Assembly: GCA_020025295.1 (NCBI GenBank)
Contig: JAHHSJ010000003.1
Location: 1-64,000, forward strand
DNA from: Oscillospiraceae bacterium
GTDB taxonomy: Bacteria > Bacillota > Clostridia > Oscillospirales > Oscillospiraceae
DNA length: 64,000 bases
Direction: 5' to 3'
The notes beneath the pieces are model-generated. The model ran no database searches and was not told where the DNA came from. It saw only the letters and a list, made by a program, of their open reading frames with translations. The translations under genes were made by a program, and so were the position numbers. Shown here one piece after another: positions 57,011-64,000 of this stretch. How positions within the stretch are numbered: position 1 is the first letter of the stretch; every line of letters starts with the position of its first letter.

Positions 57011-58195
57011 TTATTTCGTTAACTGATTCTCCAGCACATCTTCCAGAATACCAATGAGAGCGTTCGACCGGAGATAGCCTTCCGCTGTGAAGTGCCACCG
57101 TCCCTCCGTCTGTTCCGCCCAACCGTAAGTGGCAAAGAAGCGAAGCTGTTCCTCCAGCGAGGTGCAGTCAATTTGAAACAGCCGCTCTGCTTCCGGTATG
57201 GAAATTCCCCACCGGGTGCGAAGCCGCAGCAGCACATACTCTCTGGCCCGTTCCGATGCGTCAATGGGAATTCCCGGCTCCCATTCTGTTTTGCCTTCTG
57301 CCACACCCTGACATAAGACACTGAGACTTCGGGGAATGGCTCTGCGCACACCGTCCACATAGCTGTGGGCAGCCGGACCAAGGCCAAGATACTCCTGTCC
57401 CAACCAATACCGCAGATTATGTCGGGAATGCTTGCCCTGTCGGGCAAAATTCGAGATTTCATACTGGTGCAGTCCTGCTTGCTCCAACCGATCCACCATC
57501 CAGAGATACATATCTGCCTGCCCGTCATCGTCCGCCAAGGTCAGCTCCCGCCGATGAAGAAAGAGGGGCGTGCCCTCTTCCAGCTTCAGGCCATAACAGG
57601 AAAGATGATCCGGATGCAGCGCCAGCAGGGCTTCCACAGATTTCTGCCACGAATCCATGGTCTGATCCGGCAGGCCGTAAATCAAATCCAAAGAGAGGTT
57701 ATCAAAGCCTTCCTCCCGGGCGGTATAGAATGCGTTTTGTGCCGTTTGGAAATCATGCAGGCGTCCAACCCGGCGCAGCTCCTCGTCGTCCGCCGACTGG
57801 ACCCCTATGGAAAGACGGTTGATTCCCGCACGCTTTGCTCCTTGCAGCCAAGGACGCAGGGCACTGTCCGGATTGCACTCCGCAGTAACCTCGCAATCCT
57901 CCGTCAGGGAAAAGCACTTGCCAATCAAATTCAGCTCTTCGGACAGGTATTCGATGGGATAGCAGGAAGGTGTTCCACCCCCAAAATAGACGGTATCCAC
58001 CCTGCGGCCGATATGCTTCTCCCCCAATCGGGGAATCATCTGCATCAGGGCCTGATGATACTGTTCCATCGCATCTTTTCCGGCCGAAAGAGAGTAAAAA
58101 TCGCAGTAGGCGCACTTGCGCACACAAAACGGGATATGGATATAGATGCCCAAAGAATTGGGATCGTATGAATTTTTTTCAATCAGATACGGCAT
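57011..58195 (-). CDS. hemW: HemW-type radical SAM protein
   Basis: A 394-residue radical SAM enzyme of the HemN/HemW group. The [4Fe-4S] motif is IPFCVRKCAYCDFYS (CxxxCxxC, residues about 21-35), followed by VYFGGGTPSC (about 69), AECNPDS (about 105) and RLSIGVQSADDEELRRVGR (about 127-145). The C-terminal HemN domain ends near LRSNALIGILEDVLE. HemW is a haem chaperone rather than a coproporphyrinogen dehydrogenase, and the short N-terminus and single extra cysteine pattern fit HemW. Confidence 0.9.
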   Translation of the reverse strand: MPYLIEKNSYDPNSLGIYIHIPFCVRKCAYCDFYSLSAGKDAMEQYHQALMQMIPRLGEKHIGRRVDTVYFGGGTPSCYPIEYLSEELNLIGKCFSLTEDCEVTAECNPDSALRPWLQGAKRAGINRLSIGVQSADDEELRRVGRLHDFQTAQNAFYTAREEGFDNLSLDLIYGLPDQTMDSWQKSVEALLALHPDHLSCYGLKLEEGTPLFLHRRELTLADDDGQADMYLWMVDRLEQAGLHQYEISNFARQGKHSRHNLRYWLGQEYLGLGPAAHSYVDGVRRAIPRSLSVLCQGVAEGKTEWEPGIPIDASERAREYVLLRLRTRWGISIPEAERLFQIDCTSLEEQLRFFATYGWAEQTEGRWHFTAEGYLRSNALIGILEDVLENQLTK

Positions 58196-58262
58196 AGCCT
58201 GTCCCTTTCACCGCTTGACGAAGTTCAGCGGTCATGATATAACCAAGTTCGGAGGTGAAACC

Positions 58263-59147
58263 ATGGTTCGTTTAGAGTATACCATACCCGAGGTGCGGCA
58301 GGGCAAAGAAATTGCAAATTTTCTGAAATTGGATCTTTGCTTTTCCACACTCAGTCGCAAAAAACTCCGGGACACCCCCAACGCCCTGCTGCTGGACGGA
58401 AAACCCGTTCCAGTCTATACCGTTCCTCGGCCCGGTCAGGTGCTTACCATCCTTCTTCCCGATGATCCTCCCTCCCCCATTGAGCCGGTTTCCGGGGATT
58501 TAGATATTCTCTTTGAGGACGAGCATCTTCTCATTCTCAACAAGGCCGGTGGCGTCACGGTTCATCCGGGGCCTGACCATCACGGGGACACTCTGGGCAA
58601 TTTCCTCACCTTCTACTATCAATCCAAGGGAGAAAATCACCTGTTCCGCCCGGTCAACCGACTGGACAAGGGCACCAGCGGATTGATGTGTGTGGCAAAA
58701 CACGCCTATGCTGCCCAGCGACTCAGCGATTCATTGCACACTCCCGCATTTCAGCGCACTTATCTGGCTGTTTGCGAAGGAACACCCGACCCACAAGAGG
58801 GCTGCATCACGGCTCCCATCGGACGGCTGGATGGTTCGGTGATTGCCCGGACCGTTCGTCCGGATGGGAAAGAATCCCTCACCCGGTATCAGGTAGTCAC
58901 CTCCCTCTCTGACCGCAGTCTGGTCCGTGTCACTCCCGAAACCGGCCGCACCCACCAAATCCGGGTACACATGGCTCACATTGGACATCCTCTGCTGGGA
59001 GATTTTCTCTACGGAACGGAAGATCACCAGCTCATCTCCCGTCCGGCGCTTCACTCCGCATTCCTGCGGTTTCAGCACCCTATCACCGGGGAAGAACTGG
59101 AGTTTGAGTCTCCTTTACCGCCGGATATGGAGGCGCTTTTGCACTGA
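58263..59147 (+). CDS. RluD-family RNA pseudouridine synthase
   Basis: A 294-residue enzyme that isomerises uridine in rRNA or tRNA. An S4-like N-terminal domain (about 1-75) precedes the catalytic domain; HLFRPVNRLDKGTSGLMCVAK (about 126-146) carries the catalytic Asp in RLDKGTSG. Later blocks are VTPETGRTHQIRVHMAHIGHPLLGD (about 222-246). The exact target site is unknown. GGAGG precedes the ATG at 58263; it is divergent from hemW. Confidence 0.9.
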   Translation: MVRLEYTIPEVRQGKEIANFLKLDLCFSTLSRKKLRDTPNALLLDGKPVPVYTVPRPGQVLTILLPDDPPSPIEPVSGDLDILFEDEHLLILNKAGGVTVHPGPDHHGDTLGNFLTFYYQSKGENHLFRPVNRLDKGTSGLMCVAKHAYAAQRLSDSLHTPAFQRTYLAVCEGTPDPQEGCITAPIGRLDGSVIARTVRPDGKESLTRYQVVTSLSDRSLVRVTPETGRTHQIRVHMAHIGHPLLGDFLYGTEDHQLISRPALHSAFLRFQHPITGEELEFESPLPPDMEALLH

Positions 59148-59171
59148 CAAACCATGAATTTCATTAAAAAA

Positions 59172-59220
59172 CAAACCCAGATGTATCCCGACCGTTCTGA
59201 CGGAATGCATCTGGGTTTTT
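59172..59220. terminator. Bidirectional terminator
   Basis: AAACCCAGATG and CATCTGGGTTT with a long structured loop, T run after (plus) and A run before; serves rluD-type gene and mscS. Confidence 0.8.
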
Positions 59221-59265
59221 CAATTCAGTTTTCCACAGGCCTTTGGAAAATTATCACAATCCTGT

Positions 59266-60081
59266 TCAATTTTCCTTGGGGGTATCCATCTGAACCGTAA
59301 GTACGGGGAACACCATGGTGATTCCAACCTGATCGAAGGTCTTCTTCACCTGCTCCATCAGATCAAAATAAACCTCCCAATAGTCCTCGGTTTTTGCCCA
59401 TGCACGCATGGTATAGGAGATGGTGCTGTCGTTATAAGCGCTGACACGGACGAAGATTTGGTCCTTATCTACTACTTTATCATGGTTTTCCACCGTAGCA
59501 CGAATGGCAGTCTTCACGCGCTCCATATCGTTTTCATAGCCCACACTGAACACCAGATCCACGCGGCGCTTTCCCTCGGAGGTATAATTGACCACCGTGG
59601 CAGCAGCGATGTTACTGTTGGGCATGGTAATGCGCTTATTGTCGGCGGTATTGATCTTGGTATTGAGGATACTGACCTCCATAACGATGCCTTCCACACC
59701 GGAAATGGCAATGTAATCACCGACGCCGAAGGGCTTGGCCATCAGCAGCAGAATGCCGCCGAACAGGTTGGACAGCACTCCAGAAGCAGCCAAAGCAAAG
59801 GATGCAGAAACCACGCTGGCCAGTGCGACCAGAGAGGACATCTCAAAGCCCAGTGCATCCGCAATAATCACAACGGCGATGAAGTAGATCACCACACGGG
59901 CAGCTGCCGTCAGGAATTTGGCAAGAGTGGCGTCCATCTTGCACCGCTCCATCGTCCGATTCAACAGCCGCAGCAAGAATTTACCGAAGGAGACTACCAA
60001 AATGGCTGCAACAACGGCGGCCAGCAGACGGGTGGATGCAAGGGTACTCAGCTCTTTCAGAATTTGCGTTACAGTTTCCAT
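59266..60081 (-). CDS. mscS: Small-conductance mechanosensitive channel (MscS)
   Basis: A 271-residue MscS channel. Three helices are visible: about 15-40, 55-80 and the pore-lining third helix with VSASFALAASGVLSNLFGGILLLMAKPF (about 90-117, read in parts), rich in Ala and Gly. The beta domain follows with VGDYIAISGVEGIVMEVSI, then the cytosolic cage to the end. It releases solutes on osmotic down-shock. The ATG at 60081 is seven bases after GGGAG; GTG 60087 is less likely. Confidence 0.93.
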   Translation of the reverse strand: METVTQILKELSTLASTRLLAAVVAAILVVSFGKFLLRLLNRTMERCKMDATLAKFLTAAARVVIYFIAVVIIADALGFEMSSLVALASVVSASFALAASGVLSNLFGGILLLMAKPFGVGDYIAISGVEGIVMEVSILNTKINTADNKRITMPNSNIAAATVVNYTSEGKRRVDLVFSVGYENDMERVKTAIRATVENHDKVVDKDQIFVRVSAYNDSTISYTMRAWAKTEDYWEVYFDLMEQVKKTFDQVGITMVFPVLTVQMDTPKEN

Positions 60082-60103
60082 GTTCACTCTCCCATTCTGT
60101 AAA

Positions 60104-60137
60104 GAAAAAAGGACCGGCTCAATGAGCCGGTCCTTTC
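60104..60137 (-). terminator. Terminator of tuf
   Basis: Minus strand: AAAGGACCGGCTC and GAGCCGGTCCTTT around ATT, followed by a T run, 18 bases after the tuf stop. Confidence 0.93.
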
Positions 60138-60154
60138 AAACTCATAAGGATCGA

Positions 60155-61357
60155 TTATTCGTTGATAGCAACGACAACGCCGGAACCGACGGTACGGCCA
60201 CCCTCACGGATAGCGAAACGCAGGCCAGCCTCGATAGCGATAGGAGTGATCAGCTCGACGTCCATCTCGACGTTATCGCCAGGCATGCACATCTCGGTGC
60301 CCTCGGGCAGCTGGATGATGCCGGTCACGTCAGTGGTACGGAAGTAGAACTGAGGACGATAGTTGTTGAAGAAAGGAGTATGACGGCCGCCCTCTTCCTT
60401 CTTCAGGACGTACACCTGGCCACGGAACTTGGTGTGGGGGTGAATGGAGCCGGGCTTGCACAGGACCTGACCACGCTCGATGTCGGTCTTGTTGATGCCA
60501 CGCATCAGAGCACCGATGTTGTCGCCAGCCTCAGCGAAGTCCAGAGTCTTGCGGAACATTTCCAGACCGGTGATAACGGTGGAGCGCTTCTCCTCCTGCA
60601 GACCAACGATCTCGACGGTATCGCCCATCTTAACAACGCCACGCTCGACACGGCCGGTAGCAACGGTGCCACGACCGGTGATGGTGAAGACGTCCTCAAC
60701 GGGCATCAGGAAGGGCAGGTCAGCCTTACGCTCGGGGGTCTTGATCCACTCGTCGACAGCAGCCATCAGTTCCTTGATGCAAGCATAATCAGGATGGTTA
60801 GGATCGGTGGACTCGCAGGTCAGAGCGTTCAGAGCGGAACCCTTGATGATGGGGGTCTCGTCGCCGGGGAAGCCATACTCGTCCAGAGTCTCGCGGACTT
60901 CCATCTCGACCAGCTCCAGCAGCTCCTCGTCGTCAACCTGGTCGCACTTGTTCAGGAAGACCAGAATGTAGGGAACGTTAACCTGGCGAGCCAGCAGCAG
61001 ATGCTCCTTGGTCTGAGCCATGGGGCCATCGGTAGCAGCGATAACCAGGATGCCGCCGTCCATCTGAGCAGCGCCGGTGATCATGTTCTTGATATAGTCG
61101 GCGTGGCCGGGGCAGTCAACGTGAGCATAGTGACGGTTGTCAGTCTCATACTCAACGTGAGCGGTGTTGATGGTGATACCACGCTCGCGCTCCTCGGGAG
61201 CCTTATCGATGCTGGAGTAATCGGTGTAATCAGCATAACCCTGCAGACCCAGCCACTTGGTGATGGCGGCGGTCAGAGTGGTCTTGCCGTGGTCAACGTG
61301 GCCGATAGTGCCGATGTTGACATGGGGCTTAGTACGCTCAAATTTTGCTTTAGCCAT
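60155..61357 (-). CDS. tuf: Elongation factor Tu
   Basis: A 400-residue GTPase that brings aminoacyl-tRNA to the ribosome. G1 is GHVDHGKTT (about 19-27), the effector region [13 protein letters not shown] (about 60), G3 [12 protein letters not shown] (about 82), G4 NKCDQVDD (about 137). Domains 2 and 3 are complete, ending in VVAINE. AAGGAGG precedes ATG 61357. It follows fusA on the same strand, the end of the str operon, and also has a probable promoter of its own. Confidence 0.98.
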   Translation of the reverse strand: MAKAKFERTKPHVNIGTIGHVDHGKTTLTAAITKWLGLQGYADYTDYSSIDKAPEERERGITINTAHVEYETDNRHYAHVDCPGHADYIKNMITGAAQMDGGILVIAATDGPMAQTKEHLLLARQVNVPYILVFLNKCDQVDDEELLELVEMEVRETLDEYGFPGDETPIIKGSALNALTCESTDPNHPDYACIKELMAAVDEWIKTPERKADLPFLMPVEDVFTITGRGTVATGRVERGVVKMGDTVEIVGLQEEKRSTVITGLEMFRKTLDFAEAGDNIGALMRGINKTDIERGQVLCKPGSIHPHTKFRGQVYVLKKEEGGRHTPFFNNYRPQFYFRTTDVTGIIQLPEGTEMCMPGDNVEMDVELITPIAIEAGLRFAIREGGRTVGSGVVVAINE

Positions 61358-61422
61358 TTTGAGTATCCTCCTTAAGAATGAATAATCGGTATTTGGGGTA
61401 TAATCCGCACATTTACGCACAC

Positions 61423-61451
61423 ATTGTACCCCATCCGGCCGGAAAATGCAA
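61423..61451 (-). promoter_or_regulatory. Probable tuf promoter in the fusA-tuf gap
   Basis: Minus strand: TTGCAT (61446-61451), 17 bases, TACAAT (61423-61428), 66 bases before the tuf start. The -35 lies in the loop and arm of a hairpin. Confidence 0.6.
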
Positions 61452-61465
61452 CAGCATTTTCCGGC
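61438..61465. repeat. Perfect hairpin in the fusA-tuf gap
   Basis: GCCGGAAAATGC and GCATTTTCCGGC around a four-base loop, 14 bases after the fusA stop codon. No T run follows on the minus strand, so it is more likely a processing or stability element than a terminator. Confidence 0.65.
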
Positions 61466-61478
61466 ATTTTAAGAACTT

Positions 61479-63581
61479 TTAGTTGCGGTTAGCGCGACCG
61501 GCAATGATCTTCTCAGCGATGGACTTGGGGATCTGAGTGTAGTGGCTGGGCTCCATGGTGTAGTTGCCGCGGCCCTGAGTCTTGGAACGCAGGTCGGTAG
61601 CATAGCCAAACATCTCAGCCAGAGGCACGAATGCATCGATCTGAATGGCGCCGTTACGATCCTCCTGACCGCGGATTTCACCACGGCGGGCGATCAGGTC
61701 ACCCATGACGTTGCCCATGTATTCCTCAGGCACAGTCGCGGAAACCTTCATCATGGGCTCCAGCAGCACAGGGTTTGCCTTGCGGCAAGCTTCCTTGAAA
61801 GCCATGGAACCGGCGATCTTAAAGGCCATTTCAGAGGAGTCAACCTCATGATAAGAACCATCGTACAGAGTGACCTTCACGTCAACGACCTGATAGCCAG
61901 CCAGAACGCCGGCCTGCAGAGCGCCCTGAATACCGGCATCGATAGCAGGGATATACTCCTTGGGGATGGAGCCGCCGACGGTAGCGTTGACGAACTCGTA
62001 ACCCTTGCCGGACTCGTTGGGCTCGACAATGATCTTGACATGACCGTACTGACCGGAACCGCCGGACTGACGCTTGTACTTGGTATCCTGGTCAACCTTG
62101 GTGGTGATGGTTTCCTTGTAGGCAACCTGAGGTGCACCAACATTGGCCTCAACCTTGAACTCGCGGAGCAGACGGTCGACGATGATCTGCAGATGCAGCT
62201 CGCCCATACCAGCAATGATGGTCTGGCCGGTCTCTTCGTCGGTGTAGGTCTTAAAGGTGGGGTCTTCCTCAGCCAGCTTCAGCAGAGCAACCGTCATCTT
62301 CTCCTGACCAGCCTTGGTCTTGGGCTCGATGGCGACGCGGATAACGGGCTCGGGGAACTCCATGGACTCCAGAATGATAGGAGCATTCTCAGCGCACAGG
62401 GTGTCACCAGTGGTGGTGTTCTTCAGGCCGACAGCAGCGGCGATATCGCCGGCGTAGACGGTCTCCAGATCCTCACGATGGTTTGCATGCATCTGCAGCA
62501 GACGACCGAAGCGCTCCTTCTTGCCCTTGGTGGAGTTCAGGAGGCTATCACCGGCATTGATGGAGCCGGAATAGACGCGGAAGAAGGTCAGACGACCAAC
62601 AAAGGGGTCAGTCATGATCTTGAAAGCCAGAGCGGAGAAGGGCTCGTCATCGCTGGCATGGCGCTCTTCCTCTTCCTCGGTATCGGGGTTAACACCCTTC
62701 ATGGACTCGATGTCAGTGGGAGCGGGCATGTAGTCAACGATGGCATCCAGCAGCTTCTGAACGCCCTTGTTACGGTAGGAAGTACCGCAGACCACGGGCA
62801 CGCACAGGTTCTCAAGAGTACCCTTACGCAGTGCAGCGCGGATCATGTCGGTGGGAACTTCCTGCTCTTCCAGAACCAGCATCATGATCTCTTCGTCGAT
62901 GTCAGCCAGGGAGTCCAGCATCTTGGTGCGGTACTCCTGAGCCTGCTCGAGCATATCCTCAGGGATTTCCTCGACGCGCATATCCTTGCCCATCTCGTCA
63001 TAGTAGACGTCGGCCTTCATCTCGACCAGGTCGATGATACCACGGAAGGTATCCTCAGCACCAATGGGGAGCTGAATCGGAATTGCGTTGGCCTTCAGAC
63101 GCTCGGCGATCATGTCCAGAACGTGGTAGAAGTTGGCACCCAGAATGTCCATCTTGTTGACATAGATCATACGGGGAACCTTATAGTTATCAGCCTGACG
63201 CCAAACGGTCTCAGACTGAGGCTCGACGCCGCCCTTGGCGCACATGACGGTCACAGAGCCGTCCAGCACGCGCAGGGAACGCTCGACCTCAACGGTGAAG
63301 TCGACGTGGCCCGGGGTGTCGATGATGTTAATGCGATGGGGTTCAAACTGCTTCTGGGATCCAGACCAGAAGCAAGTGGTAGCAGCGGAAGTGATGGTAA
63401 TACCACGCTCCTGCTCCTGAGCCATCCAGTCCATGGTAGCGGAACCATCATGGGTCTCGCCCACCTTGTGGTTCACGCCAGTGTAGTACAGGATACGCTC
63501 AGTAGTGGTCGTCTTACCAGCATCGATGTGAGCCATGATACCGATATTTCTGGTTCTATCCAGACTAACTTTTCTAGCCAT
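61479..63581 (-). CDS. fusA: Elongation factor G
   Basis: A 700-residue GTPase that drives ribosome translocation. G1 is [17 protein letters not shown] (about 17-33), G3 DTPGHVDFT (about 89), G4 NKMDILGAN (about 143). Domain IV and V blocks such as GQYGHVKI and [21 protein letters not shown] (about 580-600) are intact. It lies 21 bases after rpsG in the str operon. It is a standard ribosomal EF-G rather than a tetracycline-protection protein, judged by length and operon. Confidence 0.98.
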   Translation of the reverse strand: MARKVSLDRTRNIGIMAHIDAGKTTTTERILYYTGVNHKVGETHDGSATMDWMAQEQERGITITSAATTCFWSGSQKQFEPHRINIIDTPGHVDFTVEVERSLRVLDGSVTVMCAKGGVEPQSETVWRQADNYKVPRMIYVNKMDILGANFYHVLDMIAERLKANAIPIQLPIGAEDTFRGIIDLVEMKADVYYDEMGKDMRVEEIPEDMLEQAQEYRTKMLDSLADIDEEIMMLVLEEQEVPTDMIRAALRKGTLENLCVPVVCGTSYRNKGVQKLLDAIVDYMPAPTDIESMKGVNPDTEEEEERHASDDEPFSALAFKIMTDPFVGRLTFFRVYSGSINAGDSLLNSTKGKKERFGRLLQMHANHREDLETVYAGDIAAAVGLKNTTTGDTLCAENAPIILESMEFPEPVIRVAIEPKTKAGQEKMTVALLKLAEEDPTFKTYTDEETGQTIIAGMGELHLQIIVDRLLREFKVEANVGAPQVAYKETITTKVDQDTKYKRQSGGSGQYGHVKIIVEPNESGKGYEFVNATVGGSIPKEYIPAIDAGIQGALQAGVLAGYQVVDVKVTLYDGSYHEVDSSEMAFKIAGSMAFKEACRKANPVLLEPMMKVSATVPEEYMGNVMGDLIARRGEIRGQEDRNGAIQIDAFVPLAEMFGYATDLRSKTQGRGNYTMEPSHYTQIPKSIAEKIIAGRANRN

Positions 63582-63602
63582 AAATCAGTATCTCCTCTAC
63601 AA

Positions 63603-64000
63603 TTACCAACGATAATGGGCAAATGCCTTGTTGGCTTCGGCCATCTTGTGGGTATCTTCACGCTTCTTCACGGAGTTACCAGTGTTGTTGGCAGCATCCA
63701 TGATCTCGCCGGCCAGACGGTCGGCCATGTTCTTCTCGCTACGGCTGCGAGAATAAGCAGTCAGCCAGCGCAGAGCAAGAGTCTGGCGGCGTGCGGGACG
63801 CACTTCCATGGGGACCTGATAGGTGGCACCGCCGACACGGCGAGCCTTGATCTCCAGAGAAGGCATAATATTTTCCATAGCGGCTTCGAAAACCTCCATG
63901 GGTTCTTTTCCGGTCTTTTCCTTGATGGTATCGAACGCATCATAGACAACCTTCTGGGCAACACCCTTCTTGCCGTCGAGCATGATGCTGTTGACCAGCT
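63603..64000 (-). CDS. rpsG: 30S ribosomal protein S7 (5' end outside window)
   Basis: The C-terminal 131 or so residues of S7, open through the right edge of the window. [45 protein letters not shown] and [20 protein letters not shown] are invariant S7 segments for binding 16S rRNA. About 25 N-terminal residues are missing from view. It precedes fusA and tuf, the usual str operon order; rpsL is expected just beyond the edge. Confidence 0.97.
   Translation of the reverse strand, partial: LVNSIMLDGKKGVAQKVVYDAFDTIKEKTGKEPMEVFEAAMENIMPSLEIKARRVGGATYQVPMEVRPARRQTLALRWLTAYSRSRSEKNMADRLAGEIMDAANNTGNSVKKREDTHKMAEANKAFAHYRW

Noticed and set aside
59918..61375. A 485-codon plus-strand open frame opposite tuf
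   Set aside because: tuf is certain; the antisense frame has no motif and begins inside mscS.

Overview
The window reads as chromosome of an anaerobic, spore-forming Bacillota of the gut Oscillospirales/Clostridia type. The signs are dipicolinate synthase genes (dpaA, dpaB) and spoVAC, an NfnAB-type electron-bifurcating transhydrogenase pair, a giant 2-hydroxyacyl-CoA dehydratase activase, a DUF3793 gene, ECF-type vitamin transport, strong AGGAGG ribosome sites and extended TGnTATAAT promoters. No phage, transposase, integrase or CRISPR array is visible. I cannot place it to genus from sequence alone.

Layout. 1-4.5 kb: the tail of an unknown gene, nagB, an ECF substrate-binding subunit, a lipoprotein-anchored barnase with its barstar inhibitor, and a CcdA/TlpA-like thiol redox pair. 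4.7-13.5 kb: a MATE-like transporter, a VOC protein, an Ala-tRNA(Pro) deacylase, DUF1292-proC, then a MarR-led operon with two half-transporter ABC exporters and a cytidylate-kinase-like protein. The MarR promoter and the VOC promoter carry the same inverted repeats. 13.5-19.5 kb: a membrane-bound XRE protein, an amidohydrolase, a DUF3793-flavodoxin operon behind GTTAGC-type boxes, a decayed FtsX permease and a CmpB-type membrane protein. 19.7-30.8 kb: the 1,416-residue activase, a TetR regulator, oleate hydratase, a PocR/AraC regulator, glycerol dehydrogenase and a one-chain dihydroxyacetone kinase, so a block for fatty-acid and glycerol chemistry. 30.9-32.8 kb: a sparse stretch with a HEPN-like tail-anchored protein, a small membrane protein and tRNA-Ser(GGA).

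32.9-42.4 kb, almost all on the minus strand: nfnB-nfnA, a MATE exporter, an mtnA-like isomerase with a class II aldolase (a likely shunt for 5-deoxyribose/methylthioribose phosphates), a FeoA-like protein, dpaB-dpaA, and a SLOG protein with a zinc-ribbon membrane protein. 42.4-46.1 kb: an FMN riboswitch with a ribU-type riboflavin transporter, then znuACB-like zinc uptake. 46.1-53.9 kb: a seven-gene minus-strand sugar operon (ROK repressor, isomerase, substrate-binding lipoprotein, ATPase, permease, Gfo/Idh dehydrogenase, second isomerase). 54-64 kb: adenosine deaminase family protein, DUF6512 protein, SGNH hydrolase, spoVAC, hemW, an RluD-type pseudouridine synthase, an MscS channel, tuf, fusA and the 3' part of rpsG.

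Best candidates for something new: the surface-tethered barnase with barstar immunity, the four-site MarR circuit, the SLOG plus zinc-ribbon membrane pair, the tail-anchored HEPN protein, and the sugar operon with two epimerase-like enzymes and a Gfo/Idh oxidoreductase. Family calls rest on recognising motifs by eye; no searches were run.
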